The position numbers and the translations under genes were made by a program. DNA of 64,000 nt, from assembly GCA_032358165.1 (NCBI GenBank), contig JAALGY010000020.1:1364001-1428000 (forward strand). The letters run 5' to 3'. The notes below the pieces were generated by a model that saw nothing but the letters and a program-made list of their open reading frames with translations, was not told where the DNA came from and searched no databases. This document shows positions 1 through 11,479 of this stretch, piece by piece. The stretch comes from Diplosphaera chodatii (lineage: Eukaryota > Chlorophyta > Trebouxiophyceae > Prasiolales > Stichococcaceae). The first letter of the stretch is position 1. Every line of letters begins with the position of its first letter.

Positions 1-242
1 GCTGTAACGCCCGTGTGGCAGGGGGTGCACGTCAAGAGGGGCATCACGTCTGCACCCCACATGGGGCCTGCTGTACAGCTTGATGCTTGTGAGTGGCCAC
101 GTGCGTGCCAGACTTTTATTGCAGACTGCACTGGGTAGGCCTCTCCAGCAAGGCATCAGCGCTGCGTTCAAACGCAGTGCAAGTGCTGCTACTGCTGGGT
201 GCACTACAATGGGTTGCAACCTGTGCGGCGCCGATACCGCAG

Positions 243-1610
243 GCGATAGCGGCGATGGACGCGGCGCTGCGGGCGGACCCAGCGGACCTGGAGGTGCTGC
301 TGTCGCTGGGGGTGAGCCACACCAACGAGATGGAGGCGGCCGAGGCGCTGGGCTACCTGCAGCGCTGGCTGGGGCAGCACCCGCGGCACCGGGGCGCAGC
401 CGGTCCGCCCGCGCCCCCCGACACCTCGCAGCGCCACTCCCACGTGGTGCGCTGTCACCGCTGCAGTCATGGCGTTTCCTTGCTGCCGTGCGCTGCCCTG
501 GCATCTGTACTTATGTGCTTGACGCGGAGGCTAGGATGCTTTCTGTGATCTGCTGAGACGGCAGATCGAAAGCATGTACAGCACGGCAAGGCGTGTGTGG
601 CGTGTGCAGGTGCGGCAGTTCGAGGCGGCGGCGGCGGCAGCGCCGGGCGAGGCGGACCTGCAGGTGGCGCTGGGGGTGCTGCACAACCTGTCGCGGGACT
701 TTGGGCGGGCGGAGGGCGCCTTCCGCGCCGCCCTCGCGCTGCGCCCCTCCGACTACAGCCTGTGGAACAAGCTCGGTGCGCGCCCGCACCCGCTCGGCAG
801 GGTCCATAGTGATGTTGAACCTCGAGCCAATAGCTGCGCTCTGTGCAAATGAGCTGGTGTGCTGGTGTATGCCATCTGTAGTCAATGCCGATGACTAACA
901 ACATTGCTGGCAATGACACGGTGCATCAGCTGCCTGGACATGATTACATATGCATCAAGCTTCGCTGTGTGGCCGGTGCTCAGCTGCAGCTGCCTGGACT
1001 GACACATTGCACCGCCCGCAGGCGCGACGCTGGCGAACGGCAGCCGGTCGGGCGAGGCGGTGGCGGCGTACCAGCGGGCGCTGGAGCTGAAGCCCAACTA
1101 CATGCGGGCGTGGGCCAACATGGGCATCAGCCAGGCCAACCTGGGCGCCTACGACGCCTCCGCCCGGTACTACATCCGCGCGCTCGGCCTGAACCCCGGG
1201 TGCGCACGGTACCCCGCCTGAGGCGATCCTAGAATTTTGAGGTGTATCTGTGCGCAATGGGCTTTGAAGAAGGTGTTTGACTGCTTCTGATTTGTCTGCA
1301 ATGGCCTGCACCACGTAACATTGTGCCCCAAGATGCGTGAAGTGATGTGTCAATCACTGTGTTGCTTCCACGTCATGCCCAGGCATCCTGGCAACACCCG
1401 TGTCACCGCCATGTCATCGCTGGAGCAGACTGATCTCGAGGTTGACGTTGCCTGACACTGAAGACGGCTGTGGCACTGGGATTTTTCAGGGCTGAGGCGG
1501 TGTGGGGCTACCTGCGGACGTCGCTGTCCTGCTCCGGGCGCCTGGACCTGATGCCGCTGGTGGACGGCGAAGACCTGGAGGCCCTGCAGCGGCAGCTGCC
1601 GCTGCAGTGA
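243..1610 (+). CDS. PEX5: Peroxisomal targeting signal 1 receptor PEX5, C-terminal TPR part (5' partial)
   Basis: PEX5 binds the C-terminal SKL-type signal of peroxisomal matrix proteins in the cytosol and carries them to the import pore. Four exons are readable: 243-446, 610-775, 1022-1199 and 1490-1610, all joined in frame by GT-AG introns. They encode the last TPR units of the receptor. Family landmarks are LEVLLSLGVSHTNE, LGVLHNLSRDFGRA, SDYSLWNKLGATLANG, PNYMRAWANMGISQANLG and the closing LDLMPLVDGEDLEALQ. The exon starting at 243 follows a cgcag acceptor, so the N-terminal half (Pex14-binding WxxxF region and first TPRs) lies left of the window. The stop TGA is at 1608-1610. Only the donor at 446 is weakly defined. 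The next gene, HslU, converges on it from the minus strand with a short gap of about 280 bases. Confidence 0.93.
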
Positions 1611-1889
1611 CCCTCTGCGGGGCTGGAAGACCGTTGTTGCACGCATCACCACTTGGCACTGTGGTGATGCTGCACTGTATATGTAGTAGGTGCCTGTTGG
1701 GGATTTGGGTATGAGGCCCAGCCGTTACCGTACTGTTACATCTGCTGGCCTGTTGGCAACTAGGTGCCAGCAAACGGGTCGAGGGCAGATGCCCTTGTCA
1801 AGATCAGATAAGCACACTGCCCCAATTACAAATGTACAACTGCCTCGCATGCTCAGCTCTCCAGTGGTGGTAAAAAGACACAAGAGCCA

Positions 1890-4800
1890 CTACAGCACGT
1901 ATTTGGACAGGTCCTGCCGCTTCACCAGCTCAACAAGCCGGTCCTGCACATACGCCTTGTCCACCTCATACACGAAGTCGCCTTCGTGCCCTGAATCCCG
2001 AGCTTCCTGGGCCTGTGGCGGCAAGACCTGAGCTCAGGTCGCCACCCCTCTCACTCAGCAGCATGTCAAGGGCATACCCGAAGACAGTATTTTGCTGACA
2101 GGCTTTGCCCCCCGCCATTCGCATCACACACGCCTGTCAAGCCAGACGCACCATGCATGACACAGCAGGCAAGCAGCGAGTTGCGCGTGCCTTGTCAGGT
2201 GCGTCAAAGCTGATCTGCTCGATGATGCGCTCGAGCACTGTGTGCAGCCGCCGCGCCCCGATGTTGTCCAGCGACGTGTTGATCTCCTCCGCCAGGCGAG
2301 CCACCTCCTGCAGAATGCGGATGCTGGGGCACTGATGAACTGGGACTAGATGCATGCAGCTACAGAGCAAGACTACGCACATGTCAACTAACCATGAGGT
2401 CACACTATGCCACGAAGATTCGAAAGGGAGTGCCAGCAGAACAAGCCATGCAACAGCAAGGGCGTGCAGGAAGGGTCTGGCATGAAGCATGACTTTGCAG
2501 CACCCAATTCGTGGTGGGACTCACCATGACGGCGTCATCACTGAAGCGCAGGTCCACGCCCTCTGTTGACAGCAGCGCACGCTGCTGCTTGATCATGTTG
2601 TTCTCAGGCTCTGCAACAGCAGCACGATACTTTGACGCTCACGGCGAGGATGCTCAGCTTCGTTGACAGCTAGAAAGTTACTGGAGTAACAGCAAGGCAC
2701 ATGCGCTGCAAGAGTTGGCCACCTGTGAGGATGCGGTAGAAGTCTTGTTGCCTGCGGGCACAGCTTGTATGAGCACAGCCAGCCAGACAGGCCAATGTAT
2801 TTCATGCGCAACTTGGCGACAGACCGCAGCCGTACTGCACACTTGGAAAAGCAGGGCCCCATGTGCACACTCACGTGAGCCCCTTCAGCTCCACGCGGAT
2901 GGGCAGCCGCCCCTGCATCTCTGCCAGCATGTCCGAGGGCTTCACCTGCACAGAAAGAGGTGGCAGACTTGCAAACCCCGCCCGTTCATACCGCACAGCA
3001 GACTTGTGAATGCTGCAGCCATCCATCAAAGGTAGCGTCAAGCGCCAGGCGCCAAGGCACCCACCGCATGGAAGGCGCCGCTGCAGATGAACAGGATGTG
3101 GTCCGTGTTCACGTTGCCGTACTTGGTCGGCACGACGCTGCCCTCGATGATGGGCAGCAGGTCCCGCTGCACCCCCTCGCTGCTGGCGTCCGCACCTGCA
3201 ACGTCACCAGCATGCAGAGCATCAGCCTGCCATCCTCACCACGCCGCTTGCACCCCTGTTGGAGCATGATCACTCACTGTAAGAGGCGGGTGTACCTTCG
3301 GGAAGCACAGCCAAACATGGTCAGTTGGAGGCACTCACTGAAATGCGAGTCTGAGCTGGTGACGATCTTGTCGATCTCATCAATGAACACGATGCCGTCC
3401 TGTTCTGTCGCCTGCAGCGCTTCTCTGTGCACCTGCATGATATGGGGCTCTGGTCCTCGAAGGGCTCTACTCCTGCCACACTCAATGACACAGGATCACT
3501 GCTTGCCAGCAGAAGTCACGTCACGATGCGCATTGACAAGCAACTGGTTCAGGTTAGTTGCACCCATTTGCAGATGATGTGCTGAGTGGTACTGGGGTTT
3601 GTGGTGCTCAAGGGCTCAAGCTCGCGCCGAGGACCTGCAGCGCATGGGGCCGCAGCGCACCGTCTCGTCGCTGATGACGCGCTGGGACTCAATGTCCTCC
3701 AGCAGCGGGCGCGCCTCGCTGACCTTCATCTCCCGCTTCTCCAGCTTCCCCTGCCGGTTCGTCAGCATCCGGTCCAGGCTGATGAAGATCTCCCGCACTT
3801 GCTGCAGGGTGGGCGCACGAGGGGCTTGCCGGCGAACCCTAGTGTGCAGTCGAGCCTTCCTTGCATGCCCGCCAGTGGTCGAAACAGATAGAATTTTGCA
3901 GCAAACTCTCGAACGCACATATGGTGCCTTTTCAGGTGCTGCCCAGTGTCAAGAGGCAGCTCACCGCGCCGCCCATGGGGCCGTCGTTGCCAACGATGCC
4001 GCCGGTGCCGGCGCTGTTGGGCGGCACCTCGATGGTGATGGTGTTGTCCTCCAGCCCGCCCTCCCGGTACAGCTGCCGGAAACTCTCCTGCAGAGGGGCC
4101 GCATCACAGACCATAATGCAACACATGACCACTTCAGAGGTGGGGCATCTCTGCAGCACAGTGATACTTGCATGTGACTCGCTCATGCTGCTTGTGCAGG
4201 GGGATGCATCCATTGGCCAGCGCACCATGGTGCGATCCTCGGACGCAGGCCCACAGATGGCTGCCACTATCCGGTCCTCTACTGCCTGAGATATCTGCGC
4301 GAGTGCCTGCCGCCTGCGTTTCCACGTGAACGTGGTATGACATGACAATCATGCCCCACACAGCCTTGCCCACAGGTTGCCACGAGCTTACTGATGCTCA
4401 GCAACAAGGGCAGTGCACAAGGTCACCGCATCTTGGCTCGCGTCAGCGTGATGGCCGAGTCCACCAGGTCCCGGATGATCTGGTCCACATCACGGCCGTG
4501 GAACCCCACCTCTGTGAACTTGGTCGCCTCCACCTAGAGTGCGAGGACACCCGAATTGGGCATCTGGACCCCTCTGCAGCATTACCAACCGGTGACGGCA
4601 TGACCCACCGCAGTAACGGAACGACTGAAGGTGCACCTTCACAAAGGGAGCGTCCATGAGCTTTGCCAGGCGCCGTGCAATCTCCGTCTTCCCGCAGCCA
4701 GTGGGCCCAATCATGAGAATGTTCTTGGGCACAATCTCTTCCTGTGAACAGACATATGGCACACATATGCCAGAGACAACTGATGCCTGGTACATGTGGA

Positions 4801-5660
4801 AGAAATGGACAGCATGATTGTGCATTTTCGACAATATGATCACATTGCGTTGCTGCCTCTGCTGTTGATCATACTTTCATAGGGCTGCCAATCTTGTGCC
4901 GGCGCCATCGATTCCGCAGCGCATTTGCGACCGCCTTTTTTGCTTCTGCCTGCAATTGCAGCACAGTCTTTAGGTACATAGGCGCTAGAGCGCATCTGAT
5001 CTCGAGCTCATGCACATTTGACATCGAGCTGAACCCCTACATGGCTGCGTTCCAGCTGCAGAGAGTTAGGTCGGACGCACCTGGCCAACGATGTTGCGGT
5101 CTAGCCGCTCGACGACCTCGCGGGGCGTGAGGTCCGACCGCGGCTCATCCGCCTGCCAGCAGCAGCAGTGCGCACATCAGCAGCCCTCCTGCACTGCTGC
5201 AATGAAATGCCATTGCGCCAACCAGCCTACACCTCCCGCTGCATACGGGCGCGCCAGCCCGGGTGCTGACGCCCACCTCTGGCGTCATGGCGATGACCTG
5301 GCTGGGCGGCTCATGGGCCAGTTCCGCGACTGCCGAGAAGCAGCGCGCTGCACCGTTCGCCGCTGCACGCGCCACTGCTTCATGATGCAGGGCTGACTGA
5401 GCAGATGCTGAGCCGAGTGTTGCGTATTGCCCAGCGACCTGCACACATTCGCACAGGACGCTCGCCTCATGGTGCCCAGGAAGTGCATGCTGCGCTCCCA
5501 ATGCACGTGCGACCGCAGGCGTGCGACCACGCCTCTTGTTCTGCAGGCATGCCTGTCGACACGGTAGGCTGCAGCAGTGTACAGGTGCTTCAGCAACGCC
5601 CACTCGCGCAAGCGATGGGCAGAGGGCGCGAGCGCTCGCCTGTGCCAATGCCCTCAGCAT
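1890..5660 (-). CDS. HslU: ATP-dependent protease ATPase subunit HslU (ClpY), organelle-targeted
   Basis: HslU is the hexameric AAA+ unfoldase that feeds substrates to the HslV peptidase. A nearly complete multi-exon gene is seen. The N-terminal exon (ATG at 5660, running to 5277) is rich in Ala, Arg and Ser, like a mitochondrial presequence. It joins to [17 protein letters not shown] (5081-5152), then [14 protein letters not shown] near 4950-4880. Walker A is [15 protein letters not shown] near 4700 and Walker B is [11 protein letters not shown] near 3400. The I-domain region ([28 protein letters not shown]) lies between them, followed by [12 protein letters not shown], the sensor-2 part [14 protein letters not shown] and the C-terminal QDLSKYVL before a TAG stop at 1890-1892. 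The last exon (1890-2012) can be joined by a GC donor (AAG|GCACGC, exon end 2191) or by a canonical donor about ten codons later. No HslV is present here. The presequence region between about 5560 and 5300 may hide an intron. Confidence 0.93.
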
Positions 5661-6625
5661 TGCTCGGGCGTTGTGATACAATAGTAGCCACCAGCTGCGG
5701 GCGCACGACGTCGCCTTGAGGGTAGTATATCGCCAGAACCACACGAATGACAAGCGGCTTGGAAAGTTGGCAGCTGTGAGGTGGAGATGACGACAGCACG
5801 CTCGCGGTTCAGAGTTGCATGTACTCAGACATCCGTTGCTTCTGCACGGGTCAGCTGGAAGTTGCACACTGTGCACTGTGGTTGTTTTGCTGCATTTGCC
5901 CCTTCACTGCATGTGAATGACCACAATTCCACAAGGCCTCATGGAGAGTAGGTCGACAAGCTCAGGAGATTAGGGAGGTTAGACTAGCCTTTGGGCAGGG
6001 GGAACAGGGAGCGAAACAATCGGACTATCAATGCGGATGGTCATTGTGGTCCCAACCCGGTCGGTCGGCTTTGCAAACGAAGGTGCGCCCGCGGCCCACA
6101 ACACCGCCAACGCCACAAAGAACGGCAGCCGCCAGGGTTGGACGCCGATTCAGGGCGCGCGGCTTCGGACACTGTCTAACAGCACTGCAGAGACGGTGCA
6201 GCAGCTGAAGGGAAGGTTACGACTCGCTCGGGCAGCTTCGCACCCCAGCAGCTCGGCCGGCCCGGCGATCTAGAGGCAGACAGCTCGCTGCACATAGATG
6301 GCACGCGGCAGCGCCGCCGCGAGCCGTCGGTGCCAGGTGAGGACCGGGCAGGTCCCTAGTTAGTTGTCCTGCGGCTACGGCGGGGGGGTAGAAGCGGCCA
6401 GCCCGCGGCGCGGGCGTCGGCCACGCCGCAGGACTGCCGGTCTGGTGCTCAATTGGCCCGCACAAACCCATGCCGCGCAGCCCGGGCCGCGCGGGGGCCG
6501 GGGCCCTGCCCAGATTCAGACGGTTGCGTCGACCTCGCCTACCAGTGGCTGAGGACCGCTCTTGCCCCCAGGACAGACCCGCGTCCTGCCCCACCGCCGC
6601 TCAGCTGCCCACGCCGTCCGCCTCG
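5661..6625. promoter_or_regulatory. Divergent intergenic region, HslU / P18-rod protein
   Basis: This 965-base stretch separates the minus-strand HslU start from the plus-strand proline-rod gene, so it should hold both promoters and 5' UTRs. I see no convincing coding exon. Short open frames in 6000-6600 are GC-driven and lack family resemblance. Confidence 0.4.
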
Positions 6626-9108
6626 ATGCATCGATCGGGTCTGTTGTTGTCGTTCGTGGCCGGGCGGGTGTGCCGCAGCGGTCGGCTTTCCTGATCTGTG
6701 GCGCCCAAATCTAACCGGGTTAGAGGAGCAGCTCCTGACTACTGCCGCTCGACGCACCGTACAGCAGCCTGTAACCGGTAGCTCAGGTGCACAAAAAACC
6801 GTTGCCGGCCGCCTGACGTTTCTGGCTGCACCGTGCAGGGACTGGGGCTCCTCCTAGTGGCCGTGGGTCTGGCAGCCGTTTTCGCGCCAGCGCCCGCCGC
6901 AGCTCAGACCTACGGCTACGGCTACGGCTATGCACCGCCGCCGCCGCCCCCTCCCCCTCCCCCGCCGCCTCCCCCACCACCTCCCCCGTCAACCTACTCA
7001 GGTGCGCGTGAGTCACTTGTCACGTTCCGACTACCAGATGCCAGACGACCGGCGGGCCCACGCAAATGCACCCATGTTGCAGTTTGTCCAGGCTATTCCT
7101 CTGTAGGCGAGCAACTCCCAGGCGGCCGTGACCTGGTAGATCACGGGCTGTGCCTGCCAGCTTGACTTCTCATACGACTGCAGTTTGAAGTGACAAGGCC
7201 TGCTGAGCCAACATCCCCGGTGCCTGTATGCTCAGTCAGGTCCCGTGCATCCTACAGCATGCTTTAAACACGCCACTGCTGCACTGCAGGCCCTTCAATA
7301 GGAGCTGCATCGTATGCTCCTCCGCCCCCGCCGCCACCGCCGCCTCCACCCCCGCCTCCTCCACCCCCACCCACTTACGCCACCTACGCGGCAGGTGAAC
7401 AGCAGCAGCAGCAGCCCATGCCAACCCACTGCCTCAGCTGGCTAATTGGCTCGGGCATCCTAGTGCTGTTGTGCGCCTGCCAGCCTTGTGCGGCTTGGTC
7501 ACCCTGGCACCCAGGACCAGGTCGTTTCTGTGTCTCCCATCTGCCATCTGATGAAGATGCCCGTGTTTTTCTTTGCAGCTCCCGGCTACTCCAGCTACGC
7601 ACCCCCTCCCCCGCCACCCCCGCCGCCGCCTCCCCCTCCGCCGCCACCACCCCCGACATACTTTGGCGCTCCCCTGGGAGCCTACCCAACTGGAGGTGAG
7701 AACTCTGTAGATGCACAGCCCAGCTTCTCTCATACGCTGTACTGTCATCCAGCTGGTTGCCAGCACGGCCTCGGTTCGATGCAACTCCTGCAGTGTGTGC
7801 TTTGATGGTATTAGCATACCAGCTCAGCAGCTACGATGTCTCGAAGCGGTTTGTATGCACCAAGTGTTCCGCAGTTCTGCATACTCAGCAAGATACTGTG
7901 CTGGTCTGCCAGGCTACGCCCCACCGCCGCCTCCCCCTCCGCCTCCGCCTCCTCCACCCCCGCCGCCGCCACCAACTTACAGCACCTACTTTGGCCCTGT
8001 CGCGGGGGCAGCCTACGGTGCCCCGCCGCCTCCGCCACCACCCCCACCGCCTCCGCCACCCCCGCCACCGCCACCCACCTATGGCACCTACTTCGGCGCC
8101 GGCCCAGTTGCAAGTGAGCACCCTCTTCCTCCGTCGTGCTATGCTTGCACTTCCAGCATTGCAAACCCCCATCAGCAGTGTGGTGGCAAATGCTGGCTGG
8201 CTTTGATTCAAGAGCTGCAACTTTGCTATGTAAGCTGGATGCACACCGGCAGTGGCTGTCGACCTGGCTTTGATGTGACGACTGAACGCCTGTCACTTGG
8301 TGGCTTTAGGCTACGCGCCACCGCCACCACCACCTCCGCCACCCCCGCCGCCGCCGCCGCCCCCTCCCCCCGTGTACGGCTACTTCGGCGCAAGTCTGGG
8401 CGGCTACACAAGTGAGTTGCTGCCCCTGCAGCACGTTGGATTCTGAGCTGCTACAGCTGTCAGCCTGCGACTGACTCATGCTGCATGCCCGCAAAGCAGC
8501 AGCGGTTGCTGCTCTGGCGCCTTGCGGCCTGTCTGTCTCGTGTGTCTTGCAGCTGACCGTGGAATATCTGGTCACTCTGCAGGCTATGCACCGCCGCCGC
8601 CACCACCCCCACCTCCTCCACCCCCGCCGCCGCCGCCGCCGCCAGTGCTGTCATACGCAGCTGGTGCGTCTGCTGTTAGTTGCTTGATAGGTCCAACAGC
8701 ATGTAGGCATGCCGTCCGCTGCTGTTGCTGCTTTGATCCTACCCCTTTGCATCACTGTGTGTTTGGTAATGTATTTCTGCGAGGTTCCGTTGGTGCAAAA
8801 TCGTTTTGCAATACAACACATGCACCTGCTGGAACGCAAGCGTGTCAAGGCACATGTTTGACACAGGTGTTGTTGTTGCATCTGCAGGTCCCGTGGCCTC
8901 ATATGCTCCTCCACCGCCCCCACCACCCCCTCCCCCACCTCCGCCGCCCCCACCACCGCCAGTCGTGACCTATGCATCGTACGCAGCAGCACCTGTGGCG
9001 TCGTACGCACCGCCACCGCCGCCACCCCCGCCTCCTCCCCCGCCGCCGCCGCCGCCACCGCCCACCTACTCGACAGGGGGCTACAGCTACGGCTACGCCC
9101 GGCGCTAG
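6626..9108 (+). CDS. Secreted tyrosine/proline-rod protein with nine P18 blocks (extensin-like wall protein candidate)
   Basis: A hydrophobic leader (GLGLLLVAVGLAAVFAP, then a likely cleavage after AAAQ) is followed by YGYGYGYA and then nine runs of exactly 18 prolines. The runs are separated by short Tyr/Gly/Ala/Thr spacers such as TYATYAA, TYSTYFGPVAG, TYGTYFGAG and VYGYFGASLG, and the protein ends YSYGYARR before TAG at 9106-9108. Exons: 6839-7001 (leader and block 1), 7290-7394, 7579-7695, 7913-8113 (blocks 4 and 5), 8310-8411, 8583-8663 and 8888-9108 (blocks 8 and 9). These give 329 residues, 162 of them in the rods. The first coding exon is not certain: the exon at 6839 follows an acceptor in phase 0, and an ATG at 6626 with a donor downstream can complete the signal peptide. 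Known family logic: contiguous prolines are hydroxylated and arabinosylated in algal and plant walls, and tyrosines may cross-link. The wall role is inference. Confidence 0.85.
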
Positions 9109-9139
9109 ACGCCGACAGCAGTCACCTTGGCTCTCTATG

Positions 9140-9174
9140 GGGCAGCGCCAGTGTCCAGAACACTGGCGCTGCCC
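9140..9174 (+). other. Perfect 15-bp inverted repeat (RNA hairpin) just after the P18-rod stop codon
   Basis: The arms gggcagcgccagtgt (9140-9154) and acactggcgctgccc (9160-9174) are perfectly complementary around a five-base loop, ccaga. The structure begins 32 bases after the stop codon, inside the expected 3' UTR. It is much longer than a histone stem-loop. It could be a stability or processing element, or a relic of a small inverted-repeat insertion. Confidence 0.75.
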
Positions 9175-11155
9175 TAGACCCAAGGTATGTCCTAATCATG
9201 TTGTGGCTGTTGCGGATGATGTGGACTTGCAGTACTGCCCAGCACCTACAAACCCTCATGTTTTGAACCAATAGTCGAAGGTGTCCATTGGCTGTCCTGT
9301 AAATTCATCGCTCATTGCCCGAGAAGTGCATTGGCTCTGTTGAGCAGGTGTCAGGCAGCCGCTCCTTGGGGCCAGCGCCTTCGGAGTGGAGGGACCAGCA
9401 GGCGGGCTGCGCACAGTGCGGGCGGCAGCAGCAGCGTCAGGGGCTGCATGCCGCAACACACTGCAGGCGCCGCCAATTCATTGGGGGCCTGCTGCCAGAG
9501 TGATGCTCCGGGCCACCGCAGGCAGCAGCACAACGCGCGGCCGCACCGGATACGGCAATGCTGGCAGATTTGGCCGCCCAGACAAGTCGGGCAGATGGGA
9601 TGCAGCAGTGATGGGGAGCGCCGCACAGATGGAGCAGCGCCTGCTGTGCCAGAGGCTGCCATGCGTAGCCAATGCCTATGGCCGGCCCTGCATCGCGGCC
9701 GGTTGACAGTCTTAAACTGGGGCACATGCCCACTAGGCGGGGAGATACAGTGCGACCCAACACAGCAGTCTAGGCACAGAACAGTAGACTTGTAGTTGGT
9801 TGTGGGGTGGGACTCCCATTCCATTCATCGGTCAGGGCTTGGAGAGGTGTCTGGCACAATGGCATCGGGTGACACATGAGCGATCTTGCTGCCTGTTACC
9901 AAGCAGCGGCGTCCTCTGTGGTGCACATGCGACAAGCCAGCTGGTTCTTCATAGTTGCTCAGGTCCGCCCTGTTATGGTTCGTACAAGACTGAGTCATGC
10001 CATTATTCTGCTTCGTGTTTTGATGGGGCGCCCCCTGAACAGGGGGTTTGCCGGAGGACTTGTCTTGATGCAGCGCCATTGTCCTGCGTGTGCTGCAGTT
10101 TTGATTCAGCTGTTCGTGCGCAGCCCCGGCTGCGGCTGTTCATGACTGTAAAACAAAGTTCGGCGACCTGTGGTGCCTTCCTATGCAGCTCTCCCTTTCT
10201 TGTGGATGTTGCTCCCGCGCGGGGCCCTTGCCCTTTATTGATCCGTGGCGGCTGCTGCAATATGTGCGCTTCACTGCCACGTCAATGGTGGCATTGCTGC
10301 GACTGTCTGCATGTTGCTCAGAGTCGTACGATCCCCGCTGAAAGGCACTGCGGGTGTCCACTGGTGATGACTGATGAGGTGCCCGGCCCTCCCTGGCTAC
10401 CTGACCCCTTGTGGCCAGCCGTTTTAAACCCCCTGGCTGCCATGCCAAGTGGCAAGCCTGCACACCCCCTTGCACCTGCGCTCTATGCGGCTGCGGCAAC
10501 TCAACTTACTATGCAATTTCACCCATAATAGGTGCAGCCTACGCTTAAAAGGATCATCGCTGATAGCATCGCCTACCCGCTTGCACCCCCGCCAGCCCGC
10601 AGGACCGTTTCGGCTGCACATCAACGCGCTTGTCACAAGGTGCACCTCCGGGGCTGCCATGTGCTGGCAAAGAGCCTCGTACTACTTCTATGCAATACTC
10701 ACCACCACAGCTGGAGGTTGCAAGCCGATGCTGCGAGTGATTGGGGGCTTGCTGCGCTGCCCTCCTGTCTTGTGTAATCGCGCAACGCGGGTGCATCCAC
10801 CTTGGCGGCCGCGAGCTCTGCGGCACAATGTTGTGACATTGAATGATTTCGTCACTGATTTGCTGTGGTCCTGACGTGCCCACATTTCGGTTAATCTTGT
10901 CTGCGACAGCCGTCAAAAACGTGTGGGGGTGGGGTAGTAAGCAGTTGCATGGGCACTCCATTGGTTTTGCACGTGCCTCAAAAGAACAGCGTAAACGAGG
11001 GTCAGGTATTGGCGGTGAGTCTAAGGCTCAGCATGGTTTCTGCCTATTTGCTCTCGCCAGGGCGTGGCAGGCAGGCCACTCACGCCACCTCAGTTCACTT
11101 TTTCATGTACTGCAGGCCTGCGCAGGCTCTTACACCGCCATATCACCCAGCTCCA
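9175..11155. other. About 2 kb without a recognisable gene
   Basis: The first part is probably 3' UTR of the P18-rod gene and the last part the promoter of the small secreted protein. Open frames up to 242 codons exist (for example 9800-10528, plus strand), but their composition is scattered, Cys- and Trp-rich, with no domain. I see no splice-consistent gene. An unrecognised non-coding transcript cannot be excluded. Confidence 0.4.
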
Positions 11156-11479
11156 ATGGCGGTCAGTTTCCCGGTGGTGAAGGCGTGCATCTTGGTGGCA
11201 GCGTGCGCAGCTGTCCTGGCGGTCACAGCAGAAGCATCGCCGGCGGTACAACAGCACTGGCGCGCGCCCCAGCGTAGCAGCGTGCCCGCCGGCAAGGCGT
11301 GGCAAGCGCCCAGCATTCACAACTCCATCTCCAGCGCAGCCGCCGCGTGCAGCAACAGCAGCCAGGCCACAGTCGCATGTGCAACCAGTGCGCCATCAGC
11401 AGCCTGGAAGGCTCCCAGGGCTGCTACTGCCTCCAGCGTGCGCAGGCTGCTGCTTGCCTCCAGCGGCGTCTCGACATAA
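11156..11479 (+). CDS. Small secreted protein of unknown function, 107 aa
   Basis: I do not recognise this protein. A single open frame starts at ATG 11156 (context ctccaATGG) with a textbook signal peptide, MAVSFPVVKACILVAACAAV, and a plausible cleavage after TAEA. The mature part of about 80 residues is rich in Ala and Ser, has three Cys (in AAACSN and VACATS) and ends in a basic-hydrophobic RRLLLASSG tail. It stops at 11477-11479. An in-frame ATG further upstream exists, but the leader supports this start. The mature part lacks any known domain, so function is unknown. It could be an apoplastic or vacuolar small protein. The possibility that this is a chance frame is real but reduced by the well-formed leader. 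Confidence 0.5.
   Translation: MAVSFPVVKACILVAACAAVLAVTAEASPAVQQHWRAPQRSSVPAGKAWQAPSIHNSISSAAAACSNSSQATVACATSAPSAAWKAPRAATASSVRRLLLASSGVST

Noticed and set aside
7811..9183. Minus-strand frames rich in Gly, Arg, Trp and Val opposite the P18 blocks
   Set aside because: They are the reverse complements of proline codons (GGN-type) and stay open only because of the repeats.
9800..10528. 242-codon plus-strand frame
   Set aside because: Composition is erratic, Cys/Trp-rich, with no domain, no splice signals in keeping with coding use, and a position in the gap after a finished gene.
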